Source: CALFBG01 sp045110315
GTDB taxonomy: Bacteria > Bacteroidota > Bacteroidia > Chitinophagales > Saprospiraceae
NCBI GenBank assembly: GCA_045110315.1
Contig: JBGCFY010000152.1
Location: forward strand, 1 to 55,482
Length of the DNA: 55,482 bases
Reading direction: 5' to 3'
In this document: positions 44,597 through 54,964 of the stretch, piece by piece
How the letters are laid out: every line of letters starts with the position of its first letter
Numbering within the stretch: position 1 is the first letter of the stretch
Position numbers and translations under genes: made by a program
Notes under the pieces: generated by a model
What the model was told of the DNA's origin: nothing
Database searches by the model: none
What the model saw: only the letters and a program-made list of their open reading frames with translations

Positions 44597-47500
44597 TTGA
44601 ACAAGCCTTTTTATAATATTAACTTATATCGCCTACGTGATAAGGGAATGATGATGTTCTCCTTGGCAGGACTTGTCATGCTTAATTTTCTGGGTGTATT
44701 ATATTTTAATTATAAAATAAACCATGCGCCTGCTGCCGCTTCTCTTCAAATCAATAAAGTTGTTAGTGAAGCAAATCCTTTGACGGGAGCAATATTTACC
44801 TACCGACTACAATACCGTTGTGCTAGTCTTACTGATGATTGTACGGGGGTAATGATCACCGACCCACTTCCACCAGAAGTTGAATTTGTCAGTATGACTG
44901 GATCAAGCCATACCGTAAATGAAGTCTATAATGCAGGAACACGAACCTGCACTTTTACGTTTCAAGATCCACTTACTTCTGGAACAACGGGGCAAGTGCT
45001 CGTACGAGTTCGTTTCCCAAATGGAACTACTCCGAACGGTACAACGGCTAGTAATACCGCTACGATTAGTGGCACGAATGCTCCCGCGGTAACGGCAACG
45101 GTAACGGCAACGGCAGTCGCTTCCGATAAAGTGGAAGTGGATAAAGAGTTTTTAAACGGTGGTAGTGTAGGAGGCACAGCAACTTATCATTTGGGGATTT
45201 GTAATAATGGAGGTGTTACAAATCAAAATGGTACACTGAGGGCTGAAAACATTATTATCAGAGATACTTTACCACCCGGTTCTATTTACATTTCCAGCAA
45301 TGTGGGCGCTGGAACTACGGTTAATTATAATGCGATTGATCATATTGTAACACTCACCAGAGCTAGCTTAGATCCAGGGCAATGTATCTTTCCTAAAGTT
45401 ACCCTTTCTTATCCTGATCCACCTTTTAATTTAGGCAGCACGGTTACAAATATTGCTTACTTTAGCTATACTCCGGTCGGAGAGTCACCCGTGACCAATA
45501 GTGACGCTGAAACCATCACAATCATCAATCCTACACCTTACGCGATAAGTACAAAACGTTCCTCACATACGTTACTAAGACCGAATAATAATGGATGGTA
45601 CGAAATTTCTGCGGACATTGCTGGAACCGAAGATTTAGATGATTTCTGTATTACAGATACGATTCCTGCAGGTATTTGGATTAGACGATTTTCAATGGGA
45701 GGTTGGTACTATGGTGGTGCTACAGGACCAGCCCCAAATATTATTAACGTTAGCTATACTACGAATTTGAATGGACCTACCTTAGTGGCGGGTTCTCCCT
45801 TTAGTATGTGGGATCATACCTTTTTTATTGATGTAGAAGATGATTTAGGTCTCTTACCTGGAGGAGGAGAATACATTACGAGTGTAACCTACTGTTTTGG
45901 TGACGTTCCAGCAGGACTTGCCACTTATGAGCCTATTCGATTGGATCATAGCGTAATGGCTAGCGCAGCAACGGGGATAATTACGAATTGTGCAGAACTT
46001 ACTACCAGTTCTCCTGGAATTGTATTAGACGAGGGTTGTGCAAATCTTAATATTACGGCTTCTGCTCCAGGGTCTATTCCTGATCCTTGGAAATCATTTC
46101 GGTTTAATAATGTAAACTATTTTCATGATATTGGAGATACAACTACCGTTTTCCTACGGACAAAAAATGGAAGTTCAGCGGGAATGGATTTGACGAATCC
46201 GACAATGTATGAGTTATTACCAGCGGAATTAACTTATATTTCTGGATCTCAAAATATCCCTGGTAGTGGAATTTGGAATAACGTGATGGGGGCACCAGTG
46301 CCTATTTTTACTGAAACGCCCAACTATAATGGAACTGGTCGAACATTACTAACTTGGTCTTGGACAGGAGCTTCAAGTTTTGATTTTGCACCAGGAGATG
46401 AACTTCGGGTTTACATTGATGTAATTGTCAATGAAAATGCGGTAGGAGGTGAGAATTCTTTTTACAATGAAGTATTCATTCAAGGAGGAAATGCAGTTGA
46501 TTGTTGGGGATATGAATCTCCAGATATCTATGACCTTGATGGAGATGGCAATCGAACGGAACTTATCTGTACGGATAGTACTCGTTTTAATGTTACTCCC
46601 GTAGTTTCTCTAGAATCTGAGAAATTAGTTAAAGGTCAATTAGATACAGATTGGACAAAATATCCAGCGACGGGGTATACCGTACCAGGAGGCTTGGCCG
46701 ATTATCAACTTACCGTTCGCAACAAAGGAAACATAGAATTAGACTCGATTATTATTATTGATATTTTACCTTTTGTCGGTGACGAAGGAGTGATTGATTT
46801 GAATACAAGAAATTCAAGGTGGCGACCCAATTTAGTTGGCGCGGTTAACGCACCTCCTGGGGTCACGATTTATTATAGCACGCAAGGAAATCCTTGTCGA
46901 AGTGCAGAGCAGATTGTTGCTTCGGGGCCAGCGGGTTGTACTGCTGCTGGTTGGACAACAACTCCACCCGCAGATATTACCACGGTGCAGTCGTTAAAAT
47001 TTGACTTTGGTGCTACCATTCTTGAACCTAAAGATTCTTTAGTCTTAGAGTGGCCGATGCGAGCACCCGTTGATGCACTTACCACGATTGGTGCACAGCC
47101 CGATTCTACCGCTTGGAGTTCCTTTGGATACATTGGGCAACGGGTTGATAATGGAGATTTTTTATTGCCAACAGAACCGATCAAAGTTGGTATTTCAATG
47201 AGTAATTCTGTACCTGCAGTAATTGGTGATTATGTTTGGGTTGATCAGAGTCAAAATGGAAGACAAAACGGGTCTGAGCCGGGATACGATGGAATGCGAG
47301 TGGAATTATTTAAAGATAATGGAGATGGAATATCAGATCCTAGCCTTGATACATTTATCAATTTTACGGCGACGGCAAATGGTGGTTACTACCTTTTTCC
47401 TTACCTGCCTGCGGGAGACTATTTTATTTTATTTTACAAACCTGCCCCTTATGGAATTACAACGCCAGACGCAGGAGGAAACGATGCGATAGATTCTGAT

Positions 47501-50500
47501 GCTCAATTAATGAACTACAACGGATTCGTAGTCGGCGTAACTCCAGTAACTAACCTATCTGGAACGGAATACGACCTCGACTGGGATTTTGGAATTTACC
47601 CTAATGATCTCGGGGCAATTGGAAATTACGTTTGGGCAGATATTAACAATGACGGTATTCAAAATGAAGCGACTTCGTTGGGTGTAAATGGTATTATTGT
47701 AAACCTGTACCAAAATTCAAGTCCTTCAACCATTTATGCAACTAGAACGACCGCTGATGATGTCAATGGCAATTCAGGATATTACCTTTTCGATGCCTTA
47801 CCAATAGGAGATTATTTTCTTGAATTTGTACTTCCAACAGGACCTGTCTTTACCAATCAAGGTGCTACTGGAACGAGTGATGCTGGAGATTCTGATGTTA
47901 ATACTAGTAATGGAAGAACAGAAGTTTTTTCTGTAGTCGCTAATGTCTACGACGATAGTTGGGATGCTGGTTTAATTCTTTCTGGAGTTGAAATTTGTGA
48001 TAATGGAATTGATGATGATTTTGATGGAGAGATAGACGAAGGCTGTGATGAAATTTGTACTAATGGTATTGATGATGATGGTGATGGTTTAATTGATTGT
48101 GAAGATCCAGATTGTAATGCTAACCTATTATCAAATCCTGGTTTTGAAAATACAGGAACAGCTACTTTTTCTACTACTTTTGAAGGTTCACCAGCTGAAC
48201 CCTTACCGCGAAGTTCTACGTTAGTACCAAACTGGTTAATGGATTACAGTTGCTTACCTCCTTGTCCAGAGAGTTTCCTAATCGACGATAGCGCCAATAC
48301 AGTAAATAATCCAGAAGGGGATCATTTTATTTGGTTAGCTTCTGCTACGTATTGTGCAAGACAATCATTTCAAGTAGAAAATGGAACTTGTTATGCCATT
48401 AGTTTAGATGTGGCTTCTTGGTCTTCTCCAGGACCACAAGCTGCAACCAGTTTCTCCGTCGAAGCGCTTGGTGGTGGAATAAATAATGGTACTGGCATTC
48501 CTTTAGATTTATATCAAACGGCGATTCCGCCAAGTGCAAGTTGGAATAATCTCAATTGGCAAAGAATATCATTCATTTGGGAACCTGGAGTAGATACGAC
48601 AACCAATTTATATTTTTCTCAAAATAATGATGGCGCTGACTTTAGAGGTCTAGCAATTGATAATTTAAGCGTTACCAAAGTATGCTGTGATTATGAACCA
48701 GAAGATTGTACGGATAATATTGACAATGACGGAGATGGATTGATAGATTGTAATGATGGAGATTGTAATTGCTTTGCCGCTTGTGGAGATACTGACGGAG
48801 ATGGTATTGGCGACAACTGTGATTTAGATGATGATAATGATGGCATTCCAGATTTAGAAGAATCTAAATGTGATGATAATATCATTGCGTTATGTAGCTG
48901 GGATCACAATAGCACTCCTTATACCGCACCAAATATTTGGAATCCAGCAATCATTGCTGCTGCGGCTAATGAAGTGGTTGGTGCAGGACTTACAGTTACA
49001 GAAGCTAGCACTACTTTAGAAATTGCAGGTCTCGATCAAAGTAGTTTAGGTGGTGCGATCACGGATCAAGATTATTTAGAATACTCGTTCACCACGGCCG
49101 CAGGAATTGATGCGCTTTATGTCTTAGATTTTTTATATACTAAAAACGATTTTGCGCCTGCCGAGAACTACGGATATCTAATTTCGATCGCTTATTCTAA
49201 TGATGGGTTTGCCTCAAGTAGTTTCCTTTTAAATGAATACGAAATTAATACTTTTGTCAATGGTACGCAACAGGATATTAGAGTTGTTTCAGAAAATCAA
49301 TTTGCCTTTCTAGCAGCGAATACCAGCTATACCTTTAGAATTTATTTTTATGGAAAATCAACGCCAGGCATTGCCCGATTTGATGATTTTGCGGTAGAAA
49401 GTGGTCAATGCCAATGGCGCTTAGATACGGATAATGATGGAATCCTGAATCACCTAGATTTAGATTCAGATAACGATGGTATTTTTGATGCGCACGAAGC
49501 AGGGCACGGAGAAACAGTGGGTGCAGATGGCAGAATCGTTGGCGCAGATACAGGGTCGGGCGTCAATGGTCTTTTCGATGTACTCGAAACTGTCGCAGAT
49601 AGTGATATACTTAATTACTCGATTGCGGATAGTGAAAATTCGGCAGACGGAATCTATGATCCTTATGAACTTGATTCTGATGGAGATTTATGTTATGATA
49701 CTAAAGAAGAAAATGTTTCTGATAGTGATAACGATGGTATCGCTGGTACAGGAACGCCAACCGTCGACGCAGCTGGTTTAGTGAACGGTCATACTTACAT
49801 TACGCCGCCAAATAATTTCTGGCAAGATGCTAGTTTGTCAAATTGCTTGACGATCGCCGGAGTTGTTTTTGAAGATATTAATTACGGTGGAGGAGACGGC
49901 CGAAACTATGCGACCGCAGATGCTTCCGCCCAAGCTTCGGGGTGGAACGCAAATGACATTGCGGTTGAGAATGCAAGGGTAGAACTATACAATAGTAGTG
50001 GTGATTTTCTTGCCGCAACACAAACCAATACAGGAGGACAATACAGCTTTTCAGATTTAGCAATCGGTACATATTCCGTAAGGGTAGTAAACCAAAGCGT
50101 AGCGTCCAATAGAGCTAGTAATTCAACGGGTGAACGAATTACTCCGGTACAAACATTCCGTAGAAATAGTACGACCGAAATCGTCAACGAAGTTGGTGGC
50201 GTTGCTCCTAATTTGATTGATGATGGTGCTAATACTTCGAATGCTAATCTTTCTACCTTAACCACTAGCACGACGGTTGCTCAATCAATTACTGCTGTCA
50301 CGCTTAGCAATGCTGATATTGGAAATATTAATTTTGGTTACAACTTTGACGTAGTGGTTAACATCAACGACGGAGGACAAGGTTCGTTGCGGCAATTTAT
50401 TTTAAATAGTAATGAACTCGCCAATACAAATTTAGATCAAGAAGATAATCCGACGAATGGAGTAGCGTTCCCGAAAGCACTAGCTTGGGAAACTTCCATC

Positions 50501-53500
50501 TTCATGATTCCCGGTGCAGGAAACCATACGATTCAGCCATTGTCCGTACTTCCTACCATCCTCGATGATCAAACTCATCTTACTGCTTACACACAAAATG
50601 GTGCAGTGCAAGGTCCGATTAATAGTCGTACCCTCAACGTTGAAATTTATGGAGATGGAGCGAGCTTTGATGGACTAACCGTTCGAGCAAGCGATGTGCA
50701 AATTTCAGGCTTCTCAATCAATAGTTTCCGAAAAGGAATTTACAGCAATCAAAGCGGTGCAAATAATACTTTCGTGTGGGGTAATTATATCGGTACCAAA
50801 TTAGATGGAACGACTAGCGCTACCAATACGGGCATTGGTGTTCATCTTTACAATATTAATAATTCTTACGTAGGAACAAATGCTGATAATGTAAATGATG
50901 CGAATGAAGGTAATGTAGTGTCAAATAGTTATGATGGTGTAGAACTCAGAGCAACCAGTAATGTACTAGTTGCTGGAAACTATGTTGGTATTGACAAAAA
51001 TGGAACAGCAGATTTAGGAAACAGATACATTGGCGTACATATTAGAGATGCGGCAGGTGTTAATCACATTGGTTTTAATGATGCACTTGCAAATAATAAC
51101 GCTAACCAGTTACGCAATGTTCTTTCCGGTAACGGTACGGATGGTGTTCGGATTACGAATGGAGACAATCAAGTCATTGCTGGAAACTATATTGGTACAG
51201 ATTTTATGGGAATGGCGCGCATCTCCAATACTGGATATGGTATTCAGCTGCTTGGAAATATAAATAACCTAATCATTGGTACGAATTCTAATGGAGATGA
51301 CGATGTATTAGAAAGAAATCTTATCTCTGGAAATGGTAGCGGTCTCCGATTTCTAAGCAGCAGCAATGGTACGAATAATCGGATTGCAGGAAACTTTATT
51401 GGAACGGACGTAACTGGAAATAATGCCTTAGGGAATTTAACGAGTGGAATTGAACTTAGTGGAACATTCACCAATACAATTGTTGGTACCAATGGAGATA
51501 ATATCAATGATCTTGTAGAAAGAAATATTATCTCTGGAAATGTAGATGATGGAATTCGAGTGAGTGACACAAATGGGCATACTATTGCTGGAAACTATAT
51601 TGGTGTTGGAGCTGATGGTGTCAGTAATGTAGGAAATCAAAAACGTGGTATACTATTATCATTGACAGCCTCTAATAACACAATTGGTTTTGATCCAAGT
51701 ATGGCGAATACGAACGAGCTAGAAGTTGGAAATCAAATTAAAAATAATAATGATGCAGGAATTGGTCACGCGGGAACGGGAACTCAAAATCGAATCAGTC
51801 GCAATCAGTTGGCCAATAATGCAGGAATTGGAATCGATTTAGGATACGACTCCGTCACGGCTAATGACAATGGAGATGGAGATACCGGAGCAAATACCTT
51901 ATTGAATTTTCCAGTCTTAGAAAGTGTAGTCGAAACAGGAGGGAATTTGGTCATTACGGGATTCGCTCCTAGTGGCGCAACCATCGAATTCTTTCGTGCG
52001 GATGCTGGTCCAAATCCAAACCCACTGCCAGGTGGGTTTACAACGAGTTTTGGAGAAGGAGCGGTTTACTTATTCACTGCCATTGAAGGAAGTGGTAATG
52101 ATACAGACGGAACGCTAGGAAGTTACGTTGATGATGGAACTGGAGCGACTAGCACAAAAACACAAAATCGTTTCGAATTCATAATTGATACAACGGGCTT
52201 TAATTTATCTAATGGACTCAATATTACGGCGACGGCAACGGATGTTAATGAGAATACTTCGGAGTTTAGTGGTTGGTTAGATTTCCGCTTTACAGAAGTA
52301 TGCGATAACGGACTTGATGATGATGGAGATGGTTTAACGGATTGTGAAGATGATGATTGTGAGGTATTAGCTTCTCCTTTTACCCTCGCGACTTGTGATA
52401 ACTCTAATGGCGGCGGAAGAGGAGTATTCTTTCTACCAGATGCCAACACTATTGTTTCTAATGGAAATAGTACACGTATTGTTTCTTATCACGAATCTTT
52501 AACAAATGCTCAGAACAGGGTTAATATTTTACCAAACTCTTTCATTAGTGATAATAATACCCTTTATGCCAGAGTAGAAAATAGTGCTACAGGATGCTAC
52601 GCCACTTCTGTGTTGACACTTTCTGTAGGAAGTATTTGTGCGGAAGACTGTGCCGATGGAATCGATAATGATGGAGATGGATTAATTGATTGTCAGGACT
52701 GTGATGAATGTGCTACGTTCGCAGGATGTGGAGATAATGATGGTGATGGGATTGGAGATTTGTGTGACCTTGATGACGATAACGATGGGATTCCAGACTT
52801 GATTGAATGTCCTGGCTTTACTTATGGGACTGAACTTGTTATCAATGGTGATTTTGAAGACGCTTACGCAAATTGGACGTCTAATTTTAATCGAGGAAGA
52901 AATAATAATGGACCAACGAGAGATGGCTGTTCTACCCAAGGTTGGGTCGCAATTAGTCCTTGTGCAAGTTATAATGGCATTTGTGATAGTTATTATAATT
53001 ATTATGGTGCAATACCTGATGGTTCGATTGTAATTTCGGATACTTATGGTACTGGTGCCAATGTGATCAGTACTACGAACTGTAATACTAGTGTAGATAG
53101 ATGTATCGCTGGACCTTTGCCGGATCATACAACTACGGGAACTGGACTTTCTCTTTATGTCGATCCAAGCAATATTGCTGGTCGAGCGTATTGGCAACAG
53201 CTAGTTACGGTCGAAGCTGGTAAGAATTACGAATTTTCGGCTTGGATCATGGTTATTGAAGAAGATCCTAATCTTCAATTCAGAATCAATGGGTCAAATT
53301 TAACCGCTGGTTTTAATCTTGATCGTCTTACGGGAGGAACAGAAGGACCCGATTCGTGGCAACAGTTTTTTGCTTCTTGGTATTCTGCTGGAACGTCAGG
53401 AGATGTCTTAGTGGAATTGGTAAACCTCACTGCTGGATGTGGTGGTAATGATATTCGTGTTGACGATGTATCGCTTAGAGAAATTATTACGGATTGTGAT

Positions 53501-54964
53501 TGTGATGGCGATGGCGTAGACAATTCTTTGGATCTAGATAGTGATAACGATGGAATATTGGATGTAGCGGAAGCAGGACACGGTGCGATAGATGCTAATA
53601 ATGATGGGATAATTGATGATGCTGCACTTAATTCTGGTGATAATGGTTTGTATAATTTATTAGAAACTGTCCCAGAAAGTGGAATTATTAATTATACCGT
53701 AGCAGATAGTGAAACAACGCCGGATGGTATTTTTGATACCTGTGAACTAGACGCTGATGGAGATGGTTGTTTAGATGCAGAAGAGGAAGCCATCGCTGAC
53801 CCTGATGGAGATGGTCGAGCAGGAACGGGTGTACCGTCTGTCAATCCTACTAACGGATTAATCAATACAATTACTTACGTCGCTCCACCAAATAACAATT
53901 GGCAAAATCCTTTGGTCGGTCCTTGCTTGTCAGAAAATTGCAACGACGGAATAGATAATGATGCGGATGGATTAACAGATTGTGATGATCCGGATTGTAT
54001 CACTTCTCCAGCAATAAATATTTCTTCCACTACGGCTTGTGTCAATGAAATAATCACCGTTGCTGCCACGAATATCGGCGGCGGAGCAACTTATACTTGG
54101 GATTTTGGCATAGATGCAACTCCCGCAACGGCAACGGGTATCGGTCCGCATAATGTCGCTTATACAAGTTGTGGAACGAAGAATATTCAGCTTACCGCAT
54201 TCAGAAATACCTGTACGATTGTGGTAGATAGTAGCATTAATGTTATTGATGATGTTAACCCTGTTTGGGCTACGAATCCACAAGATTTAATTATGGAATG
54301 TTTGCCTTCGGCTAATTATTCGGACTCAATTTCAATCTGGTTAAACAACTATGGGAATGGTGCTGTTACGGATAATTGTAATAGTGTTAGAGTCATTAAC
54401 GATTACAGTGGATTAACCACAGACTGCGGTTCTACTGCGAGCACAGTCGTAACTTTTACGGCCATAGATAGTTGCGGTAATACGGCAATTGCCATGGCAA
54501 ATATTCAGATCTTAGATCGGTTAGCTCCAGAAATCGTTAGCATTGACAACATTACGGTTGATTGCGATGTCATCCCAGCACCACCATCACCGATCATTGT
54601 GGATAGTTGTGATGTAAATCCAGACCTAGTTTTCCAAGAAGTAATCATTCAGCATCCTAACGATACCTGGAAAGCTTCCAGTAATTGTTCGATCTTATAC
54701 GAAATTAGCTCAGGCTCTTATGATGATAAATCGACGGCATCAACAGCGGATGATGAAGTAATTTTTACAATAACGGTCATTGGACAAAATGTATCGACAG
54801 GATGGAATGCAACAGTAAACAGCGCACCAATCAGTGGGGAATATTACAAAACGTACCAAGTTGGACCTTTAACTTTTAGTGGAACTACACTTAGTTTTAC
54901 AATCACTGATAACGTCGACTCAAGTTGCGCTGTCACAGTTACTAAAGATATAGCAGATTTTTAA
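44597..54964 (+). CDS. giant multidomain surface protein with DUF11, SdrD-B, TSP3 and beta-helix modules (3455 residues)
   Basis: The start is TTG at 44597; the resulting MNKPF opening parallels MNKRF in giant 1, and the first hydrophobic segment (MMMFSLAGLVMLNFLGVLYF) follows. Order: DUF11-type repeats (about nt 44740-47210; for example ADYQLTVRNKGNIELDSIII); two SdrD-B domains (VIGDYVWVDQ and AIGNYVWADINNDG, 47214-47990); calcium-loop motifs NGIDDDGDG; a lectin-like domain; thrombospondin-3-like repeats; a Cna-B-like domain (VVFEDINYGGGDG, near 49860); a right-handed beta-helix (50341-51860); a second copy of the TSP3/lectin-like block; a PKD domain; HYR-like repeats; and the end module shared with giant 1. 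It is probably a surface adhesin or matrix protein, perhaps calcium-stabilised. No T9SS sorting domain is visible. It may be cotranscribed with giant 1 or have its own promoter. Confidence 0.9.
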   Translation: MNKPFYNINLYRLRDKGMMMFSLAGLVMLNFLGVLYFNYKINHAPAAASLQINKVVSEANPLTGAIFTYRLQYRCASLTDDCTGVMITDPLPPEVEFVSMTGSSHTVNEVYNAGTRTCTFTFQDPLTSGTTGQVLVRVRFPNGTTPNGTTASNTATISGTNAPAVTATVTATAVASDKVEVDKEFLNGGSVGGTATYHLGICNNGGVTNQNGTLRAENIIIRDTLPPGSIYISSNVGAGTTVNYNAIDHIVTLTRASLDPGQCIFPKVTLSYPDPPFNLGSTVTNIAYFSYTPVGESPVTNSDAETITIINPTPYAISTKRSSHTLLRPNNNGWYEISADIAGTEDLDDFCITDTIPAGIWIRRFSMGGWYYGGATGPAPNIINVSYTTNLNGPTLVAGSPFSMWDHTFFIDVEDDLGLLPGGGEYITSVTYCFGDVPAGLATYEPIRLDHSVMASAATGIITNCAELTTSSPGIVLDEGCANLNITASAPGSIPDPWKSFRFNNVNYFHDIGDTTTVFLRTKNGSSAGMDLTNPTMYELLPAELTYISGSQNIPGSGIWNNVMGAPVPIFTETPNYNGTGRTLLTWSWTGASSFDFAPGDELRVYIDVIVNENAVGGENSFYNEVFIQGGNAVDCWGYESPDIYDLDGDGNRTELICTDSTRFNVTPVVSLESEKLVKGQLDTDWTKYPATGYTVPGGLADYQLTVRNKGNIELDSIIIIDILPFVGDEGVIDLNTRNSRWRPNLVGAVNAPPGVTIYYSTQGNPCRSAEQIVASGPAGCTAAGWTTTPPADITTVQSLKFDFGATILEPKDSLVLEWPMRAPVDALTTIGAQPDSTAWSSFGYIGQRVDNGDFLLPTEPIKVGISMSNSVPAVIGDYVWVDQSQNGRQNGSEPGYDGMRVELFKDNGDGISDPSLDTFINFTATANGGYYLFPYLPAGDYFILFYKPAPYGITTPDAGGNDAIDSDAQLMNYNGFVVGVTPVTNLSGTEYDLDWDFGIYPNDLGAIGNYVWADINNDGIQNEATSLGVNGIIVNLYQNSSPSTIYATRTTADDVNGNSGYYLFDALPIGDYFLEFVLPTGPVFTNQGATGTSDAGDSDVNTSNGRTEVFSVVANVYDDSWDAGLILSGVEICDNGIDDDFDGEIDEGCDEICTNGIDDDGDGLIDCEDPDCNANLLSNPGFENTGTATFSTTFEGSPAEPLPRSSTLVPNWLMDYSCLPPCPESFLIDDSANTVNNPEGDHFIWLASATYCARQSFQVENGTCYAISLDVASWSSPGPQAATSFSVEALGGGINNGTGIPLDLYQTAIPPSASWNNLNWQRISFIWEPGVDTTTNLYFSQNNDGADFRGLAIDNLSVTKVCCDYEPEDCTDNIDNDGDGLIDCNDGDCNCFAACGDTDGDGIGDNCDLDDDNDGIPDLEESKCDDNIIALCSWDHNSTPYTAPNIWNPAIIAAAANEVVGAGLTVTEASTTLEIAGLDQSSLGGAITDQDYLEYSFTTAAGIDALYVLDFLYTKNDFAPAENYGYLISIAYSNDGFASSSFLLNEYEINTFVNGTQQDIRVVSENQFAFLAANTSYTFRIYFYGKSTPGIARFDDFAVESGQCQWRLDTDNDGILNHLDLDSDNDGIFDAHEAGHGETVGADGRIVGADTGSGVNGLFDVLETVADSDILNYSIADSENSADGIYDPYELDSDGDLCYDTKEENVSDSDNDGIAGTGTPTVDAAGLVNGHTYITPPNNFWQDASLSNCLTIAGVVFEDINYGGGDGRNYATADASAQASGWNANDIAVENARVELYNSSGDFLAATQTNTGGQYSFSDLAIGTYSVRVVNQSVASNRASNSTGERITPVQTFRRNSTTEIVNEVGGVAPNLIDDGANTSNANLSTLTTSTTVAQSITAVTLSNADIGNINFGYNFDVVVNINDGGQGSLRQFILNSNELANTNLDQEDNPTNGVAFPKALAWETSIFMIPGAGNHTIQPLSVLPTILDDQTHLTAYTQNGAVQGPINSRTLNVEIYGDGASFDGLTVRASDVQISGFSINSFRKGIYSNQSGANNTFVWGNYIGTKLDGTTSATNTGIGVHLYNINNSYVGTNADNVNDANEGNVVSNSYDGVELRATSNVLVAGNYVGIDKNGTADLGNRYIGVHIRDAAGVNHIGFNDALANNNANQLRNVLSGNGTDGVRITNGDNQVIAGNYIGTDFMGMARISNTGYGIQLLGNINNLIIGTNSNGDDDVLERNLISGNGSGLRFLSSSNGTNNRIAGNFIGTDVTGNNALGNLTSGIELSGTFTNTIVGTNGDNINDLVERNIISGNVDDGIRVSDTNGHTIAGNYIGVGADGVSNVGNQKRGILLSLTASNNTIGFDPSMANTNELEVGNQIKNNNDAGIGHAGTGTQNRISRNQLANNAGIGIDLGYDSVTANDNGDGDTGANTLLNFPVLESVVETGGNLVITGFAPSGATIEFFRADAGPNPNPLPGGFTTSFGEGAVYLFTAIEGSGNDTDGTLGSYVDDGTGATSTKTQNRFEFIIDTTGFNLSNGLNITATATDVNENTSEFSGWLDFRFTEVCDNGLDDDGDGLTDCEDDDCEVLASPFTLATCDNSNGGGRGVFFLPDANTIVSNGNSTRIVSYHESLTNAQNRVNILPNSFISDNNTLYARVENSATGCYATSVLTLSVGSICAEDCADGIDNDGDGLIDCQDCDECATFAGCGDNDGDGIGDLCDLDDDNDGIPDLIECPGFTYGTELVINGDFEDAYANWTSNFNRGRNNNGPTRDGCSTQGWVAISPCASYNGICDSYYNYYGAIPDGSIVISDTYGTGANVISTTNCNTSVDRCIAGPLPDHTTTGTGLSLYVDPSNIAGRAYWQQLVTVEAGKNYEFSAWIMVIEEDPNLQFRINGSNLTAGFNLDRLTGGTEGPDSWQQFFASWYSAGTSGDVLVELVNLTAGCGGNDIRVDDVSLREIITDCDCDGDGVDNSLDLDSDNDGILDVAEAGHGAIDANNDGIIDDAALNSGDNGLYNLLETVPESGIINYTVADSETTPDGIFDTCELDADGDGCLDAEEEAIADPDGDGRAGTGVPSVNPTNGLINTITYVAPPNNNWQNPLVGPCLSENCNDGIDNDADGLTDCDDPDCITSPAINISSTTACVNEIITVAATNIGGGATYTWDFGIDATPATATGIGPHNVAYTSCGTKNIQLTAFRNTCTIVVDSSINVIDDVNPVWATNPQDLIMECLPSANYSDSISIWLNNYGNGAVTDNCNSVRVINDYSGLTTDCGSTASTVVTFTAIDSCGNTAIAMANIQILDRLAPEIVSIDNITVDCDVIPAPPSPIIVDSCDVNPDLVFQEVIIQHPNDTWKASSNCSILYEISSGSYDDKSTASTADDEVIFTITVIGQNVSTGWNATVNSAPISGEYYKTYQVGPLTFSGTTLSFTITDNVDSSCAVTVTKDIADF
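48703..49846 (+). repeat. duplicated block in giant 2, copy 1
   Basis: The order is calcium loop (NIDNDGDGLIDC), TSP3 (DTDGDGIGDNCDLDDDNDG), lectin-like domain, then LDLDSDNDGIFDAHEAGHG and an end with ITPPNNFWQ. The same order recurs at 52646-53926. Confidence 0.8.
50341..51860 (+). repeat. right-handed beta-helix repeats of giant 2
   Basis: Opens with NINDGGQGSLRQF. Five coils carry AGNYIGTD-like motifs near 50778, 50972, 51180, 51388 and 51589, a period of about 65-69 residues, each followed by NN-x-[IV]-G-T-N. Such helices form long rigid stalks or carbohydrate-binding surfaces. Confidence 0.8.
52646..53926 (+). repeat. duplicated block in giant 2, copy 2
   Basis: The same module order as 48703-49846 with diverged sequence (DNDGDGIGDLCDLDDDNDG, LDLDSDNDGILDVAEAGHG, VAPPNNNWQ). 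The lectin-like domain between (ELVINGDFEDAYANW) differs most. Confidence 0.8.
54541..54964 (+). other. C-terminal module of giant 2, shared with giant 1
   Basis: Half an HYR repeat (NITVDCDVIPAPPSP) switches to SYDDKSTASTADDE, FTITVIGQN, GEYYKTYQVGP and the end DIADF before TAA. Position, order and final residues match giant 1. Confidence 0.85.

Noticed and set aside
52682..53197. 171-codon minus-strand ORF within giant gene 2
   Set aside because: It is antisense to clear conserved modules. Its Thr/Ile/Ser-rich composition is what the reverse strand of Asp/Asn/Gly-rich repeats gives.
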